Assembly: GCA_046348855.1 (NCBI GenBank)
Contig: JAXMDK010000006.1
Span: 62,001 to 126,000, forward strand
Direction of reading: 5' to 3'
Source: TMP-24 sp046348855
GTDB taxonomy: Bacteria > Pseudomonadota > Alphaproteobacteria > Rhodobacterales > Rhodobacteraceae
Length of the DNA stretch: 64,000 nt
Shown: positions 1-11,380 of the stretch, in pieces
Layout: each line of letters begins with the position of its first letter
Position numbering within the stretch: position 1 is the first letter of the stretch
Program-made: the position numbers and the translations under genes
The notes under the pieces: model-generated
What the model was told of the DNA's origin: nothing
The model's input: only the letters and a program-made list of their open reading frames with translations
Databases searched by the model: none

Positions 1-1644
1 AAGACCCTGATCCGCGTCACCGACGACGGCTGCGGCATGACCGCCGACGACCTGCCCCTGGCCTTGTCGCGCCATGCGACGTCCAAGATCGACGGGTCGG
101 ACCTGCTCGACATCCGCACCTTTGGGTTCCGGGGCGAGGCGCTGCCCTCGCTGGGCGCGGTGGGCCGGCTGACGCTGACCAGTCGCGCGGCGGGGGCCGA
201 GGCGGCGCAGATTCTGGTGGCGGGCGGCCGCGAAGGCCCGGTCCGGCCGGCGGCCCTGACGCGCGGCACGGTGGTCGAGTTGCGCGACCTGTTCCACGCC
301 ACGCCGGCGCGGCTGAAGTTCCTGCGCACCGACCGGGCCGAGGCCCAGGCGATCGCCGACGTGGTGCGGCGGCTGGCGATGGCGGAACCCTTCGTGGCCT
401 TCACCCTGCGCGACCTGACCGGCGGCGGCGAGGGGCGGGCGATCCTGCGCGCCGACGCCGAACAGGGTGACCTGCTTGACGCGCTGGGCCAGCGCCTGCG
501 CGGCCTGATCGGCAAGGATTTCGCCGAAAACGCGCTGCGGATCGAGGCCGAGCGCGATGGCATCCGGCTGACCGGCTATGCAGCGCTGCCGACCTATTCG
601 CGCGGCGCGGCGGTGGAACAATACCTGTTCGTCAACGGCCGCCCGGTGCGCGACAAGCTGCTGCTCGGGGCGCTGCGGGCCGCCTATCAGGACGTGCTGT
701 CGCGCGACCGCCACCCGGCGGCAGTCCTGTTCGTGACGCTGGCCCCGACCGAGGTCGATGTGAACGTGCATCCTGCCAAGGCCGAAGTGCGGTTCCGCAA
801 TTCCGGCCTGGTGCGCGGGCTGATCGTTTCGGCGCTGCGCCATGCGTTGGCCGAAGCCGGGCACCGGGCCTCGTCGACCGTCGGGGGGATGACGTTGGGG
901 GCGTTCCGGCCGGAACCCGCCGCGCCGCGCATCTACCAGATGGACCGGCCCGCCGCCGCCACCCTGTCGCGCGCGTTCGCCGCGCAGGCGCCGCTGGCCC
1001 CCGGCTTTGCCGAAGCCTCGGCCCGGTTCGAACCGGCGCCGGAACCCCAGGCGGCTGCCGAGGCGCGGCCGCTGGGCGCCGCCCGCGCCCAGGTCCATGA
1101 CAATTACATCATCGCCCAGACCGAAACCGGCATCGTCATCGTGGACCAGCACGCCGCCCACGAACGGCTGGTCTATGAACGGCTGAAGGCGCAGCGGGCA
1201 GAGCGGGGCATCGCCGCGCAGGCGCTGCTGATTCCCGAGATCGTCGAATTCGCCGCCCATGATGCGGCGATGCTGTTGGACCATGCCGCCGAACTGGAGG
1301 GGCTCGGCCTGTCGCTGGAGCCGTTCGGCGGCGGCGCCGTCGCGGTGCGGGCGACACCCGCCATCCTGGGGCAGGTCGACGCCGCCGCCCTGCTGCGCGA
1401 CATCCGCGACGAACTGGCCGATCAGGGGGCCAGCCAGGCGCTTGCCGTGCGGATCGACGCGATCCTCAGCCGGATGGCCTGTCACGGCTCGGTCCGCTCA
1501 GGCCGGCAGATGCGGGCCGAGGAGATGAACGCGCTGCTGCGCGAGATGGAGGCGACACCGCTGTCGGGCCAGTGCAACCACGGCCGGCCCACCTATGTCG
1601 AACTGAAGCTCTCCGACATCGAACGGCTGTTCGGACGCACATGA
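1..1644 (+). CDS. mutL: DNA mismatch repair endonuclease MutL (5' end outside window)
   Basis: MutL couples mismatch recognition by MutS to strand nicking and excision. The reading frame is open from base 1, so the start and roughly the first 80 residues lie upstream of the window. The GHKL ATPase motifs DDGCG (visible residues about 8-12) and GFRGEAL (about 42-48) are present. Near visible residue 382 there is DQHAAHERLVYE, which fits the DQHA(x)2E(x)4E metal-binding endonuclease motif, so this is a nicking-type MutL. The C-terminal CNHGRP resembles the conserved CPHGRP element of the endonuclease domain. The TGA stop overlaps the ATG of the next gene (ATGA), so translation of rmuC is probably coupled. 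Confidence 0.97.
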   Translation, partial: KTLIRVTDDGCGMTADDLPLALSRHATSKIDGSDLLDIRTFGFRGEALPSLGAVGRLTLTSRAAGAEAAQILVAGGREGPVRPAALTRGTVVELRDLFHATPARLKFLRTDRAEAQAIADVVRRLAMAEPFVAFTLRDLTGGGEGRAILRADAEQGDLLDALGQRLRGLIGKDFAENALRIEAERDGIRLTGYAALPTYSRGAAVEQYLFVNGRPVRDKLLLGALRAAYQDVLSRDRHPAAVLFVTLAPTEVDVNVHPAKAEVRFRNSGLVRGLIVSALRHALAEAGHRASSTVGGMTLGAFRPEPAAPRIYQMDRPAAATLSRAFAAQAPLAPGFAEASARFEPAPEPQAAAEARPLGAARAQVHDNYIIAQTETGIVIVDQHAAHERLVYERLKAQRAERGIAAQALLIPEIVEFAAHDAAMLLDHAAELEGLGLSLEPFGGGAVAVRATPAILGQVDAAALLRDIRDELADQGASQALAVRIDAILSRMACHGSVRSGRQMRAEEMNALLREMEATPLSGQCNHGRPTYVELKLSDIERLFGRT

Positions 1645-2816
1645 TCCAGATCGGCGGGCAGACCTTCTCTTTCGATGATCCGCGGGTCATTGCGGCCTTG
1701 GCTGGCGCGGCGCTCCTTGTGGTGCTGTTCGCGCTCCTGGTCCAGACCCTGCGCATCGCTGCGCGGTCGGCGCGGATGACCGATCCCCTGCTTTACCAGA
1801 TGAGCAGCCTCGGCCAGCGGGTGCAAAGCCTGTCGGACGGCCAGCAGCAGCTTGCCGGCGGTCTGACGCAGGTGTCGGAAGCCTCGGCCACCGCGCAGGC
1901 GAAGCTCCTGCAACTGATGGAGGCGCGGCTGGCCGAGGTGAGCGGGCGGATGAGCGAAAGCCTGCAAGGCAGCGCCACCCGCACCGCCCGCAGCCTGGGC
2001 GAGTTGCAGCAGCGGCTGGAAACCATCGACAAGGCCCAGGCCAATATCGAGAAACTGTCCGGCAATGTCCTCGGCCTGCAGGACATATTGTCGAACAAGC
2101 AGACGCGCGGTGCCTTCGGCGAGATCCAGTTGCACGACATCGTGCAGAAGGCGCTGCCGGCCGACAGTTTCACCATGCAGGCGACGCTGTCGAACGGGCG
2201 GCGCGCCGACTGCCTGATCCATCTGCCGAACCCGCCCGGCCCGATCGTCATCGACAGCAAGTTCCCGCTGGAGGCTTACGAGGCCCTGCGCCGCGCCGGC
2301 AACAATTCCGAACTGATCGAGGCGCAACGGATGCTGCGGATCGCGGTTCGCAGCCATCTGAAGGCCATCGCCGACCGCTATATCCTTGAAGGCGAGACGG
2401 CGGACGGGGCGCTGATGTTCCTGCCGTCCGAGGCGGTCTATGCCGAACTGCACGCCAATTTCCCCGAACTGGTGCGCGAAGGCTTTGGCCTGAAAGTCTG
2501 GATCGTGTCGCCGACGACCTGCATGGCGACGCTCCACACCATGCGCGCGGTGCTGAAGGACGCGCGGATGCGGGCGCAGGCCGGCGCGATCCGCAAGGAA
2601 CTGGCGCTCTTGCATGGCGACGTGGACCGGCTGGGTGACCGGGTCGCCAACCTTGACCGCCATTTCGGCCAGGCGGCGAAGGACATCGAGGATATCCGCA
2701 TTTCCGCCGACAAGGCGGGAAAGCGTGCCAAGCGGCTGGACAATTTCGATTTCGAGGAACTGGCCCCGGACGAGGCGGCGGCGCGGGTGGTGCCGCTGGT
2801 CAAGCCGCAGGCCTGA
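1641..2816 (+). CDS. rmuC: DNA recombination protein RmuC
   Basis: The 391-residue product belongs to the RmuC family, proposed nuclease-like proteins that limit recombination at inverted repeats. It has one N-terminal membrane segment (about residues 15-35), a helical coiled-coil stretch (about 40-150), then the conserved RmuC core with the DSKFPLEAYEAL segment and FLPSEAVYAEL. I chose the ATG at 1641 because it overlaps the mutL stop by four bases and begins just before the membrane anchor; an in-frame upstream start would lie deep inside mutL. The pairing mutL-rmuC suggests a small genome-maintenance operon. The biochemical activity is inferred from the family only. Confidence 0.93.
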   Translation: MIQIGGQTFSFDDPRVIAALAGAALLVVLFALLVQTLRIAARSARMTDPLLYQMSSLGQRVQSLSDGQQQLAGGLTQVSEASATAQAKLLQLMEARLAEVSGRMSESLQGSATRTARSLGELQQRLETIDKAQANIEKLSGNVLGLQDILSNKQTRGAFGEIQLHDIVQKALPADSFTMQATLSNGRRADCLIHLPNPPGPIVIDSKFPLEAYEALRRAGNNSELIEAQRMLRIAVRSHLKAIADRYILEGETADGALMFLPSEAVYAELHANFPELVREGFGLKVWIVSPTTCMATLHTMRAVLKDARMRAQAGAIRKELALLHGDVDRLGDRVANLDRHFGQAAKDIEDIRISADKAGKRAKRLDNFDFEELAPDEAAARVVPLVKPQA

Positions 2817-2832
2817 GGCGACGGAGGGGAAG

Positions 2833-3204
2833 ATGGCACATCGGTCACGGCTGGGCTGCATCGTCATCGACTGCACGGCCGACCGGGTCGAGGAGGCGGC
2901 GGCCTTCTGGGGCGCGGCGCTGGGCGGCGAGGTCGAGCTGGACGAAGGCGGGAAGTATGCCGAAATCTCGCAGCAGGGCGAGATGAAGGTTCTGGTGCAG
3001 GCGGTCGATCACCCGCCGCGCGTCCATATGGACATCGAGTCCGACGACAAGGAGGCCGAAGTGGCGCGGCTGGAGGCGCTGGGCGCCAAGGTCGTAGCCC
3101 GCATCAAGCGCTGGATCGTGATGGAGGCGCCGACCGGCCACCGCTTCTGCGTGGTCAACCCGCAAAGCGAGGTGTTCCAGCGGCGGGCGAAGGGCTGGGA
3201 ATAG
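2833..3204 (+). CDS. VOC (glyoxalase/bleomycin resistance-like) family protein
   Basis: This 123-residue protein has the vicinal oxygen chelate fold pattern, with beta-alpha-beta-beta-beta modules around GCIVIDC and VHMDIE, and resembles the glyoxalase-like domain group (PF18029 type). The substrate cannot be told from sequence. An AGGGGAAG stretch just before the ATG at 2833 serves as ribosome binding site and decides the start; the frame is open further upstream into rmuC, but that part is antisense-like shadow sequence. It follows rmuC by 16 bases and may be the last gene of that transcript. Confidence 0.85.
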   Translation: MAHRSRLGCIVIDCTADRVEEAAAFWGAALGGEVELDEGGKYAEISQQGEMKVLVQAVDHPPRVHMDIESDDKEAEVARLEALGAKVVARIKRWIVMEAPTGHRFCVVNPQSEVFQRRAKGWE

Positions 3205-3346
3205 GGAGGGATAGTCCACGCCTGGGACCAGCCGCGCCACATGGGAGGCGTAGGCCTCGCGCGCGGGGCGCGACAGCCAAACCTGTAACTTACCTATTGC
3301 CGCGGCACTAAATTCATCTATTGCGGGTATCGCAACCGAGGGTGCC

Positions 3347-4368
3347 ATGGATTTTCAGGATCGCATTCGAGACCTTGCCAAACGTTCAAAACACGCATCA
3401 GCCCACGCCCTGACCGAAGAAGCCACAAAGACATCGGTGATACTTCCGCTGATTCAGGACTTGCTCGATGTGTTCAACTGATGAGGTAGTGCCAGAGTAT
3501 GTTGCCGACGTCGGCTTGAAAAAAGGAGAGAAAGTCGACTTCGCCATGTTGATGGGCGGGTTTCGGTGCTTGTCGAAGCGAAGCCGATTTCCTTGGCGCT
3601 CGGTGGTGCTCAATTCAGTCAGCTCTACAGATACTTCGGAGTTGCCGAAGCACGTCTGGCCATACTTACAAATGGCAGGGAAATCTTTTTCTGATGTCGA
3701 TGAGCCGAACAGATGGACAAGAAGCCGTTCTTCACCTTCGATCTTCAATCATATGACGATGCGCAAGTTCTCGAGCTGGCGCGTTTCCAGAAGGCGGTAT
3801 TTCAATTACACAACATCGCCGCTGCCTCGAATCTAAAATACACGAGCGCTGCGGCAAACTATATTCGCAAGCCGCGCCCGATGACGAGTTCATCAAATTC
3901 ATCGGCAGGCAGATCCATGACGGAATGCTGACAAATCGGAGTTGAGTTGCCGGCCAGCGATAAGGCATCGCCGATGAGGTTATCCGGCACAGAATTCAGG
4001 ACAAGCTCAACGTCGCATTTCGACCTGACCTTCCGCAGCGGATACTTTGAAGAATGGGGCGCCGAGGTTGAGACAGCATCCAGATCGAGACAACTGACGA
4101 CGAGCGACAAGCGTTCATGATTCGTGCAACGCGGCGCGATTGACGATCTCAATCGCATCACCATCCGCGATGCAAAGAGCTACTGCAGCGTCTTTGTTGA
4201 TGACAACAACCGCAAGCCTGTATGTCGTTCTACTTCAACGGGAACTCTGTGCGCTATGTAGGGGTTTTTGACGCTCAGAAAAACGAGGAGAAACTACAGA
4301 TTGAGGCGCTATCAGATATCTATAAATACGCCGAGAAGTTAGAAAAGGCCGTCAAAGCACATTCTTAG
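3347..4368 (+). pseudogene. degraded HSDR_N-type (COG4748-like) restriction-associated gene
   Basis: Fragments of one protein of about 330 residues can be read in order through all three plus frames. The start at 3347 gives MDFQDRIRDLAKRSKHA; the frame breaks near 3479, after which TDEVVPEYVADVGLKKGEKV continues in a second frame. VLVEAKPISLALGG and FSQLYRYFGVAEARLAILTN follow in a third, then MDKKPFFTFDLQSYDD, then PDDEFIKFIGRQIHDGMLTN, and a tail ending YKYAEKLEKAVKAHS at 4368. At least six frame changes are needed. The VEAKP element and the LTNG segment match type I restriction enzyme R N-terminal-like proteins of the COG4748 kind. Base composition is clearly AT-richer than the flanks, which suggests horizontal origin followed by decay. 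Confidence 0.75.
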
Positions 4369-4399
4369 GGCAGCCAAAACAATAATCTTTCGCTAACGC

Positions 4400-4431
4400 G
4401 AAAATGACCGCCCCCGTTGCCCGAGGCGGCC
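4400..4431 (-). terminator. probable rho-independent terminator downstream of rpmJ
   Basis: On the minus strand GGCCGCC and GGCGGTC pair (one G-U) around a loop and are followed by ATTTTCG. It lies about 100 bases after the rpmJ stop. A second, perfect 9-bp hairpin without a T run (CGATCTTCC / GGAAGATCG, 4495-4515) sits closer to rpmJ and may be a processing or stability element. Confidence 0.5.
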
Positions 4432-4527
4432 CTGAATTCCGTCTGCCGGAAGCGTTGCCTGCCCGCCGCTTGGGCGTCGGGCGTTCGGCGCTGACGATCT
4501 TCCACCGGAAGATCGTCCGGGCGCGCC

Positions 4528-4653
4528 TTACCCCTGGCGGGCCTTGTAACGCTTCTGCGTCTTGTTGATCACATAGACGCGGCCCTTGCGGCGCACGACC
4601 TGGCAATCGCGATGACGCGTCTTCAGCGAGCGGAGCGAGTTCGCAACCTTCAT
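4528..4653 (-). CDS. rpmJ: 50S ribosomal protein L36
   Basis: The 41-residue product starts MKVANSLRSLKTRH and ends KARQG, the classical L36 end, and is rich in Arg and Lys. Only one cysteine (C17) and the nearby H14 remain of the usual zinc-ribbon ligands, so this is the zinc-independent (C-minus, type B/YkgO-like) form, which is usual in this group of bacteria. It is part of the large ribosomal subunit near the peptidyl-transferase region. GGAGAAG lies just upstream of the ATG. It is too small to be found by length alone; recognition rests on the sequence itself. Confidence 0.95.
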   Translation of the reverse strand: MKVANSLRSLKTRHRDCQVVRRKGRVYVINKTQKRYKARQG

Positions 4654-4714
4654 CGTTCTTCTCCTTCGCGGCGCGTCTTGCGCCTTGAAACCCGTTGCCC
4701 CGAGGGGCGGTGAA

Positions 4715-4789
<75 letters not shown>

Positions 4790-4937
4790 GTCCGTCGACA
4801 ATCCCGCCTGTCCAAAACAAATAGGACGCGGGCGGAACCGCGTCGGTCCCGGGGTCTATAAAAGGAGTCGCCGGGGCTTGCAAGGGGTTTGGCAAAGGGT
4901 TTTTTGACGCTATGTTCGAACGCGGGAGCAGGATCAG

Positions 4938-5801
4938 ATGACCGAAGGTGCCTACAGGCTTTCGCTGCCGGCAAGACGCACGACCAGCGTCGTCTTCGCC
5001 TCGCCGCACAGCGGGCGGGACTATACCGGCGCGTTCCTGGCGGCAAGCGTCCTGGACGAACGGATGATCCGCACCTCGGAAGATGCCTATGTCGACGATC
5101 TGCTGGGCGGGGTTCCGGCGCTTGGCGCTCCCCTTCTGGCGGCGACGGCGCCTAGGGCCTATCTCGACCTGAACCGCGCGGCTGAGGAACTTGACCCCTC
5201 GGTCGTCGACGGGGTGCGCAGCTTTGCCCACAACCCGCGCGTCCAGTCGGGACTTGGGGTAATTCCGCGCGTGGTTGCCGGCGGTCGGGCGATCTACAGC
5301 GGCAAGATCACTTTGGCCGAGGCGCGTGGCCGCATCCGCAATGTCTGGCATCCCTATCACGATTGCCTGGCCCGGCTGCTGGACGAATCGCGGACGATGT
5401 TCGGGCAGGCGATCCTGGTCGACGTGCATTCGATGCCGCATGAGGCGATGGATGCGATCGCCCATCGCGCCGGAACCCGCCCGGAAATCGTGCTGGGCGA
5501 CCGTTATGGCGCGGCGGCGGCGGGCAGCATCGTCGAGGCCGTGGATGCGGCCTTCCGCGCCGAAGGGTTCCGGGTGTCGCGCAACACGCCGTTCGCCGGG
5601 GCCTACATCGCCCAGACCTACGGCCGCCCCGGCATCGGCCAGCATGCCGTGCAGGTCGAGATCGACCGGGCGCTGTATCTGGACGAACAGGCGATCCGCC
5701 CGGCGCCGGGGTTCGACGCCTTCCGCGCCCGGCTGGCCAAGGTGCTGGACCGGATCGCCGCCATCGGCCGGCCGGCCGATCTGGCGCTGGCCGCCGAATA
5801 G
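4938..5801 (+). CDS. N-formylglutamate amidohydrolase family protein
   Basis: This 287-residue protein belongs to the FGase family (PF05013), zinc hydrolases that release formate from N-formyl-L-glutamate in histidine breakdown. The N-terminal VVFASPHSGRDY, the TSEDAYVDDL stretch and the ILVDVHSMP segment match the family's metal-binding blocks. No hut genes are next to it, so the true substrate may differ from that of HutG; many Rhodobacterales carry such stand-alone copies. The start ATG at 4938 follows shortly after GGAGCAGG. Its downstream end meets dinB tail to tail with no gap. Confidence 0.88.
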   Translation: MTEGAYRLSLPARRTTSVVFASPHSGRDYTGAFLAASVLDERMIRTSEDAYVDDLLGGVPALGAPLLAATAPRAYLDLNRAAEELDPSVVDGVRSFAHNPRVQSGLGVIPRVVAGGRAIYSGKITLAEARGRIRNVWHPYHDCLARLLDESRTMFGQAILVDVHSMPHEAMDAIAHRAGTRPEIVLGDRYGAAAAGSIVEAVDAAFRAEGFRVSRNTPFAGAYIAQTYGRPGIGQHAVQVEIDRALYLDEQAIRPAPGFDAFRARLAKVLDRIAAIGRPADLALAAE

Positions 5802-7073
5802 TCAGCGCAGGGCGCGGCCCTTGATGATCGCATCGCGGCCGAATTTGGCGCGAATCTGATCGGCCGCCCGCTCCGCGCCCGCACGCTTTACCGCTTCGGG
5901 GTCGAGCAGGTCGCCGACCAGATCGGCCTCGCGCGCCGGCACGATGTCCGCGAGACCGACGCCGATCAGCCGGAACGGCCCCGGCTCCGGCACCCCGGCC
6001 AGCAGGTCGGCCGCCGCCCGGTAAAGGCGGTCGGCGATCTGGGTGGCGTCGCGCAGCCGGTGCGAACGGCTGAGCAGGCTGAAATCGCGCCGCCGCAGCT
6101 TCAGCGTGACGGTGCGCCCGGCCAGGTCCTTGGCCTTGGCCCGGTCCGCCACCCGTTCCGCCAGCCGCCAGAGATGGCCGTCCAGCAGATCGCGGTCGGA
6201 GGTGTCCTCGAAGAACGTCGTTTCGGCCGAGATCGACTTCATCGGCTCGTGCGGGTTCACCCGGCGGTGATCCTCGCCGCGCGCCAGATGCCAGAGCCGC
6301 CCGCCCATCGCGCCGAACTTGCGGTCGAGATCGGCGCGCTCCCAGCGCAGGAGATCGTCGAAGGTGCGGATGCCCGCCCGGTCCAGCGTGTCCTGCATGG
6401 CGGCGCCGACGCCCCAGATCAGCCGCACCGGCTTGCCCTTGAGGAAGGCCGCGGTTTCCGCCCGGCCGATCACCGAGAATCCGCGCGGCTTGTCCAGGTC
6501 GGAGGCAACCTTGGCCAGGAACTTGTTGGGGGCCAGCCCGACCGATCCGGTCACGCCGATCTCCTCCTCCATCCGCTTGAGCAGCCGGGCCAGCAGCAGC
6601 GCCGGCGGCGCGTGATGCAGCCGTTCGGTTCCGCCGAGGTCGAGGAAGGCCTCGTCCAGCGACAGGGGTTCGATCTGCGGGGTCAGCTCCTCCATCAGCG
6701 CCCGGATCTGGCGCGAGACGGCGACATAGTGCGACATGCGCGGCTTGACGACGGTGGCTTCGGGGCAAAGCTTCAGTGCCTGGAACATCGGCATTGCCGA
6801 GCGCACGCCCTTGATCCGCGCCAGGTAGCAGCAGGTCGACACCACGCCCCGATGACCGCCGCCGACGATCACCGGCAGGCTGCGCAGGCCGGGATTGTCG
6901 CGCTTTTCGACCGAGGCGTAGAAGGCGTCGCAATCCATGTGGGCGATGGACAGGCTGAATAGTTCGGGATGCGCCAGCAGGCGCGGCGACCGGCAGGCCG
7001 GGCAGCGCGCGGCCTTGCCCCCCGGCGGCGGGACATCGAAAGTGCGCAGGCAGTCGCGGCACAGGGCTGGCAT
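5802..7073 (-). CDS. dinB: DNA polymerase IV with N-terminal zinc-ribbon-like extension
   Basis: DinB is a Y-family translesion polymerase. The catalytic core begins at HMDCDAFYASVE (about residues 45-56), with the second acidic pair in SLDEAFLD (about 138-145), followed by thumb and little-finger regions (MKSISAETTF). Ahead of the core there are about 40 extra residues with two CxxC pairs (C5/C8 and C24/C27), a likely zinc ribbon absent from E. coli DinB. At 423 residues it is longer than the usual 350. It lies tail to tail with the FGase gene and its start is near tRNA-Arg. Whether LexA controls it is not evident from the upstream bases. Confidence 0.95.
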   Translation of the reverse strand: MPALCRDCLRTFDVPPPGGKAARCPACRSPRLLAHPELFSLSIAHMDCDAFYASVEKRDNPGLRSLPVIVGGGHRGVVSTCCYLARIKGVRSAMPMFQALKLCPEATVVKPRMSHYVAVSRQIRALMEELTPQIEPLSLDEAFLDLGGTERLHHAPPALLLARLLKRMEEEIGVTGSVGLAPNKFLAKVASDLDKPRGFSVIGRAETAAFLKGKPVRLIWGVGAAMQDTLDRAGIRTFDDLLRWERADLDRKFGAMGGRLWHLARGEDHRRVNPHEPMKSISAETTFFEDTSDRDLLDGHLWRLAERVADRAKAKDLAGRTVTLKLRRRDFSLLSRSHRLRDATQIADRLYRAAADLLAGVPEPGPFRLIGVGLADIVPAREADLVGDLLDPEAVKRAGAERAADQIRAKFGRDAIIKGRALR

Positions 7074-7121
7074 GGTCGGACTATATGCCGGGACGGTTGG
7101 CGGCGAAACAGCCGGGGTGAC

Positions 7122-7198
7122 TGGCGATCCCGGGAGGACTCGAACCCCCGACCCGCTGCTTAGAAGGCAGCTGCTCTATCCAGCTGAGCTACGGGACC
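7122..7198 (-). tRNA. tRNA-Arg (anticodon TCT)
   Basis: The minus strand folds as acceptor GGTCCCG/CGGGATC (one G-U), D arm GCTC...GAGC, anticodon stem GCTGC/GCAGC with loop CTTCTAA, giving anticodon TCT, and T arm GGGGG TTCGAGT CCTCC. The discriminator is G and CCA is encoded. It reads AGA, a rare codon in this GC-rich genome. Confidence 0.96.
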
Positions 7199-7342
7199 GT
7201 CACCGTGCAATACCCCCGCGGCGGTGTCCGAGGCAAGGGCCGCGGGCCGGTCTGTCCGGCTGGTGCAGGGGTTGGAAAATCGGCTTTCGCGTTGGTGGAG
7301 GTTTCTGGTAGGTTCAACGAACCCCAGTTTTGCCGGTGTCAT

Positions 7343-8704
7343 ATGCAGCGATTTGTCTTCCGCAGGATCGAACTCTGGATTGTCCTGCTGCTTTCGATCA
7401 TCGGCATTGCCGCCAGCGTCATTTTCGCCGCACTGGTTCTGGCGACCGAACGCGGCGGCGCGCCGGCCGGACCGGCCCGTGCGGCGCTGATGACGCTGGC
7501 CGAGACGCCGCTGAACCTGAAGAAACTGCTGTTCGGGCGCGACAACCGGCTGGCGGTCGACACGAAGCGGTTCGGTGACAAGTCCGGCTGGCAGATCGCC
7601 GATGGCGGCAAGGGGATACCGGGCGAAGGCTATCTGCTGTTGGCGCGCTATGACGGAACCGCGCAGGTGACCACGGTCGAACTGGTCGATCTGACCGATT
7701 TCAGCGTGCGCCACCGCTGGCAACCGGATGCACCCCAACTGTTTGCCGACGTGCCGGACAACGAAGCCTACAGCGACAAGCACACCCGCCGCAATTTCGA
7801 GGCGGTCCATCCGTTGATGCTGGCCGATGGTAGCCTGGTCATCAAGGATCACCACACGCCGCTGTTCCGGGTTGACCGTTGCAGCCAGCCGATGTGGCAC
7901 GAAGCCAGCCAGATCTACCACCATTCGACCGAACTGGATGCCGACGGCACAATCTGGGTGCCGGTGCATGTCCAGCCGCCGAAAGAGAAATATGGCGCGG
8001 ACTTCGTCGAAGACGGCCTTGCCCGCGTCTCGACCGATGGAAAGCTGCTGGAAGTCCGGTCGCTGATCGACATTCTCGAACGCAACGGGCTGATGGCCGA
8101 CCTTTACGGAACTGCGGTCTACAACAACGACCCGCTGCACCTGAACGACATCCAGCCGGTCCTGGCCGACGGACCCTACTGGAAGAAGGGCGATCTGTTC
8201 CTCAGCATGCGGCATTCCTCGACGGTGGCGCTTTACCGGCCATCGACCGACCAGATCATCTGGCGCAAGCAGGGGCCGTGGCTTGGCCAGCACGACGTGG
8301 ACATTCTGGACGACCACCGCATCGCGCTGTTCGACAACAATGCGCTGAACCGTGGCAAGGGGCCGGAGGTCCTGGGTTCCAACAAGATCCTGGTCTACGA
8401 TTTCAGCACCGACACGGTTTCGGAGCGCTTGGCGGACCAGATGGCGGCGCTGGGCGTGCGCACCTACAGCGAGGGCCTGGATGACGTGACGCAGGCCGGC
8501 AACCTGGTGATCGAGGAGGAAAACTCGGGCCGGGTCCTGATCCTGTCGGCCGATGGCAAGCTGCTGGCCGAGTTCGTGAACCGCGCCGCCGACGGGCGCA
8601 TCTTCACCACAAGCTGGAGCCGCACCATCAGCCGCGCGGCCGGCGATGCGGCGCTTGCGGCCATCAAGGCCGCGCCGGCTTGCGCGGGCGGGCAGGGGAT
8701 CTGA
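7343..8704 (+). CDS. membrane-anchored arylsulfotransferase (ASST)-like protein
   Basis: The 453-residue product has an N-terminal membrane segment (about residues 10-33) and a large periplasmic beta-propeller-like domain. Motifs HHSTELDADG, DPLHLNDIQPV, LFLSMRHSSTVALY and GPWLGQHDVDILDDHRIALF are typical of the arylsulfotransferase family (Arylsulfotran_2, PF14269), whose best-known members move sulfate between phenols without PAPS. Family members of this type are mostly uncharacterised, so the acceptor is unknown. I chose the ATG at 7343, right before the membrane anchor; an upstream in-frame start would overlap the region next to tRNA-Arg and encode a non-conserved stretch. Confidence 0.82.
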   Translation: MQRFVFRRIELWIVLLLSIIGIAASVIFAALVLATERGGAPAGPARAALMTLAETPLNLKKLLFGRDNRLAVDTKRFGDKSGWQIADGGKGIPGEGYLLLARYDGTAQVTTVELVDLTDFSVRHRWQPDAPQLFADVPDNEAYSDKHTRRNFEAVHPLMLADGSLVIKDHHTPLFRVDRCSQPMWHEASQIYHHSTELDADGTIWVPVHVQPPKEKYGADFVEDGLARVSTDGKLLEVRSLIDILERNGLMADLYGTAVYNNDPLHLNDIQPVLADGPYWKKGDLFLSMRHSSTVALYRPSTDQIIWRKQGPWLGQHDVDILDDHRIALFDNNALNRGKGPEVLGSNKILVYDFSTDTVSERLADQMAALGVRTYSEGLDDVTQAGNLVIEEENSGRVLILSADGKLLAEFVNRAADGRIFTTSWSRTISRAAGDAALAAIKAAPACAGGQGI

Positions 8705-8728
8705 CCGCCCCAGCGGGAACGATCAGGG

Positions 8729-9040
8729 TCAGTGGGTCCAGGCGCCCTTGCGATCGGTGGCGAAATTCTCACCATAGCCGCGCGGGCGGATGTTGGCCTT
8801 GCGCACATGGGGCAGGGTCACATCGTAGGCGATGCCCTTTTCCCGGGCATAAGCCTCGGCGGCCTCGCGGCTCTCGAACCGCAGCCGCACCTGACTTTGC
8901 GTGTCGCCCGATCCGGTCCAGCCCATCAGCGGGTCGATGGCGCGGCTTTCGGCCGGCGCGAATTCCAGCAGCCAGTCGTGGGTCTTCGCGGTGCCCGACT
9001 GCATGGCGGTCCGGGCCGGCTGATAGATGCGTGCACGCAT
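8729..9040 (-). CDS. NADH:ubiquinone oxidoreductase NDUFS4-type accessory subunit
   Basis: This 103-residue protein matches the ETC complex I subunit conserved region (PF04800), the bacterial counterpart of mitochondrial NDUFS4/AQDQ 18 kDa. It starts MRARIYQPARTAMQSG, then WLLEFAP and DPLMGWTGSGDTQSQV (the WTGS block is diagnostic), and ends with a PRGYGENFATDRKGAWTH tail. It is a peripheral stabilising subunit on the cytoplasmic arm of complex I and is found in alphaproteobacteria and mitochondria but not in E. coli. It lies divergent from uvrB, and the nuo genes are not in the window. Confidence 0.93.
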   Translation of the reverse strand: MRARIYQPARTAMQSGTAKTHDWLLEFAPAESRAIDPLMGWTGSGDTQSQVRLRFESREAAEAYAREKGIAYDVTLPHVRKANIRPRGYGENFATDRKGAWTH

Positions 9041-9159
9041 GATCTACTCCAATGGGTCGTCCCCTTATCGAAAAACTCGCGCCGGCGCGCAAGGGGATGC
9101 AAACAGCTTGAACCGGAACAAAAACAGATCAAATCTGGGTGGCCAGCCGGAGAATCGCC

Positions 9160-11340
<2,181 letters not shown>

Positions 11341-11380
11341 GTGTGTTTACGGACATGGCCAAGCCCAGTGCGAGCCTACC

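Noticed and set aside
1593..2876. A 427-codon minus-strand frame opposite rmuC
   Set aside because: Antisense shadow of rmuC; composition and lack of motifs argue against a gene.
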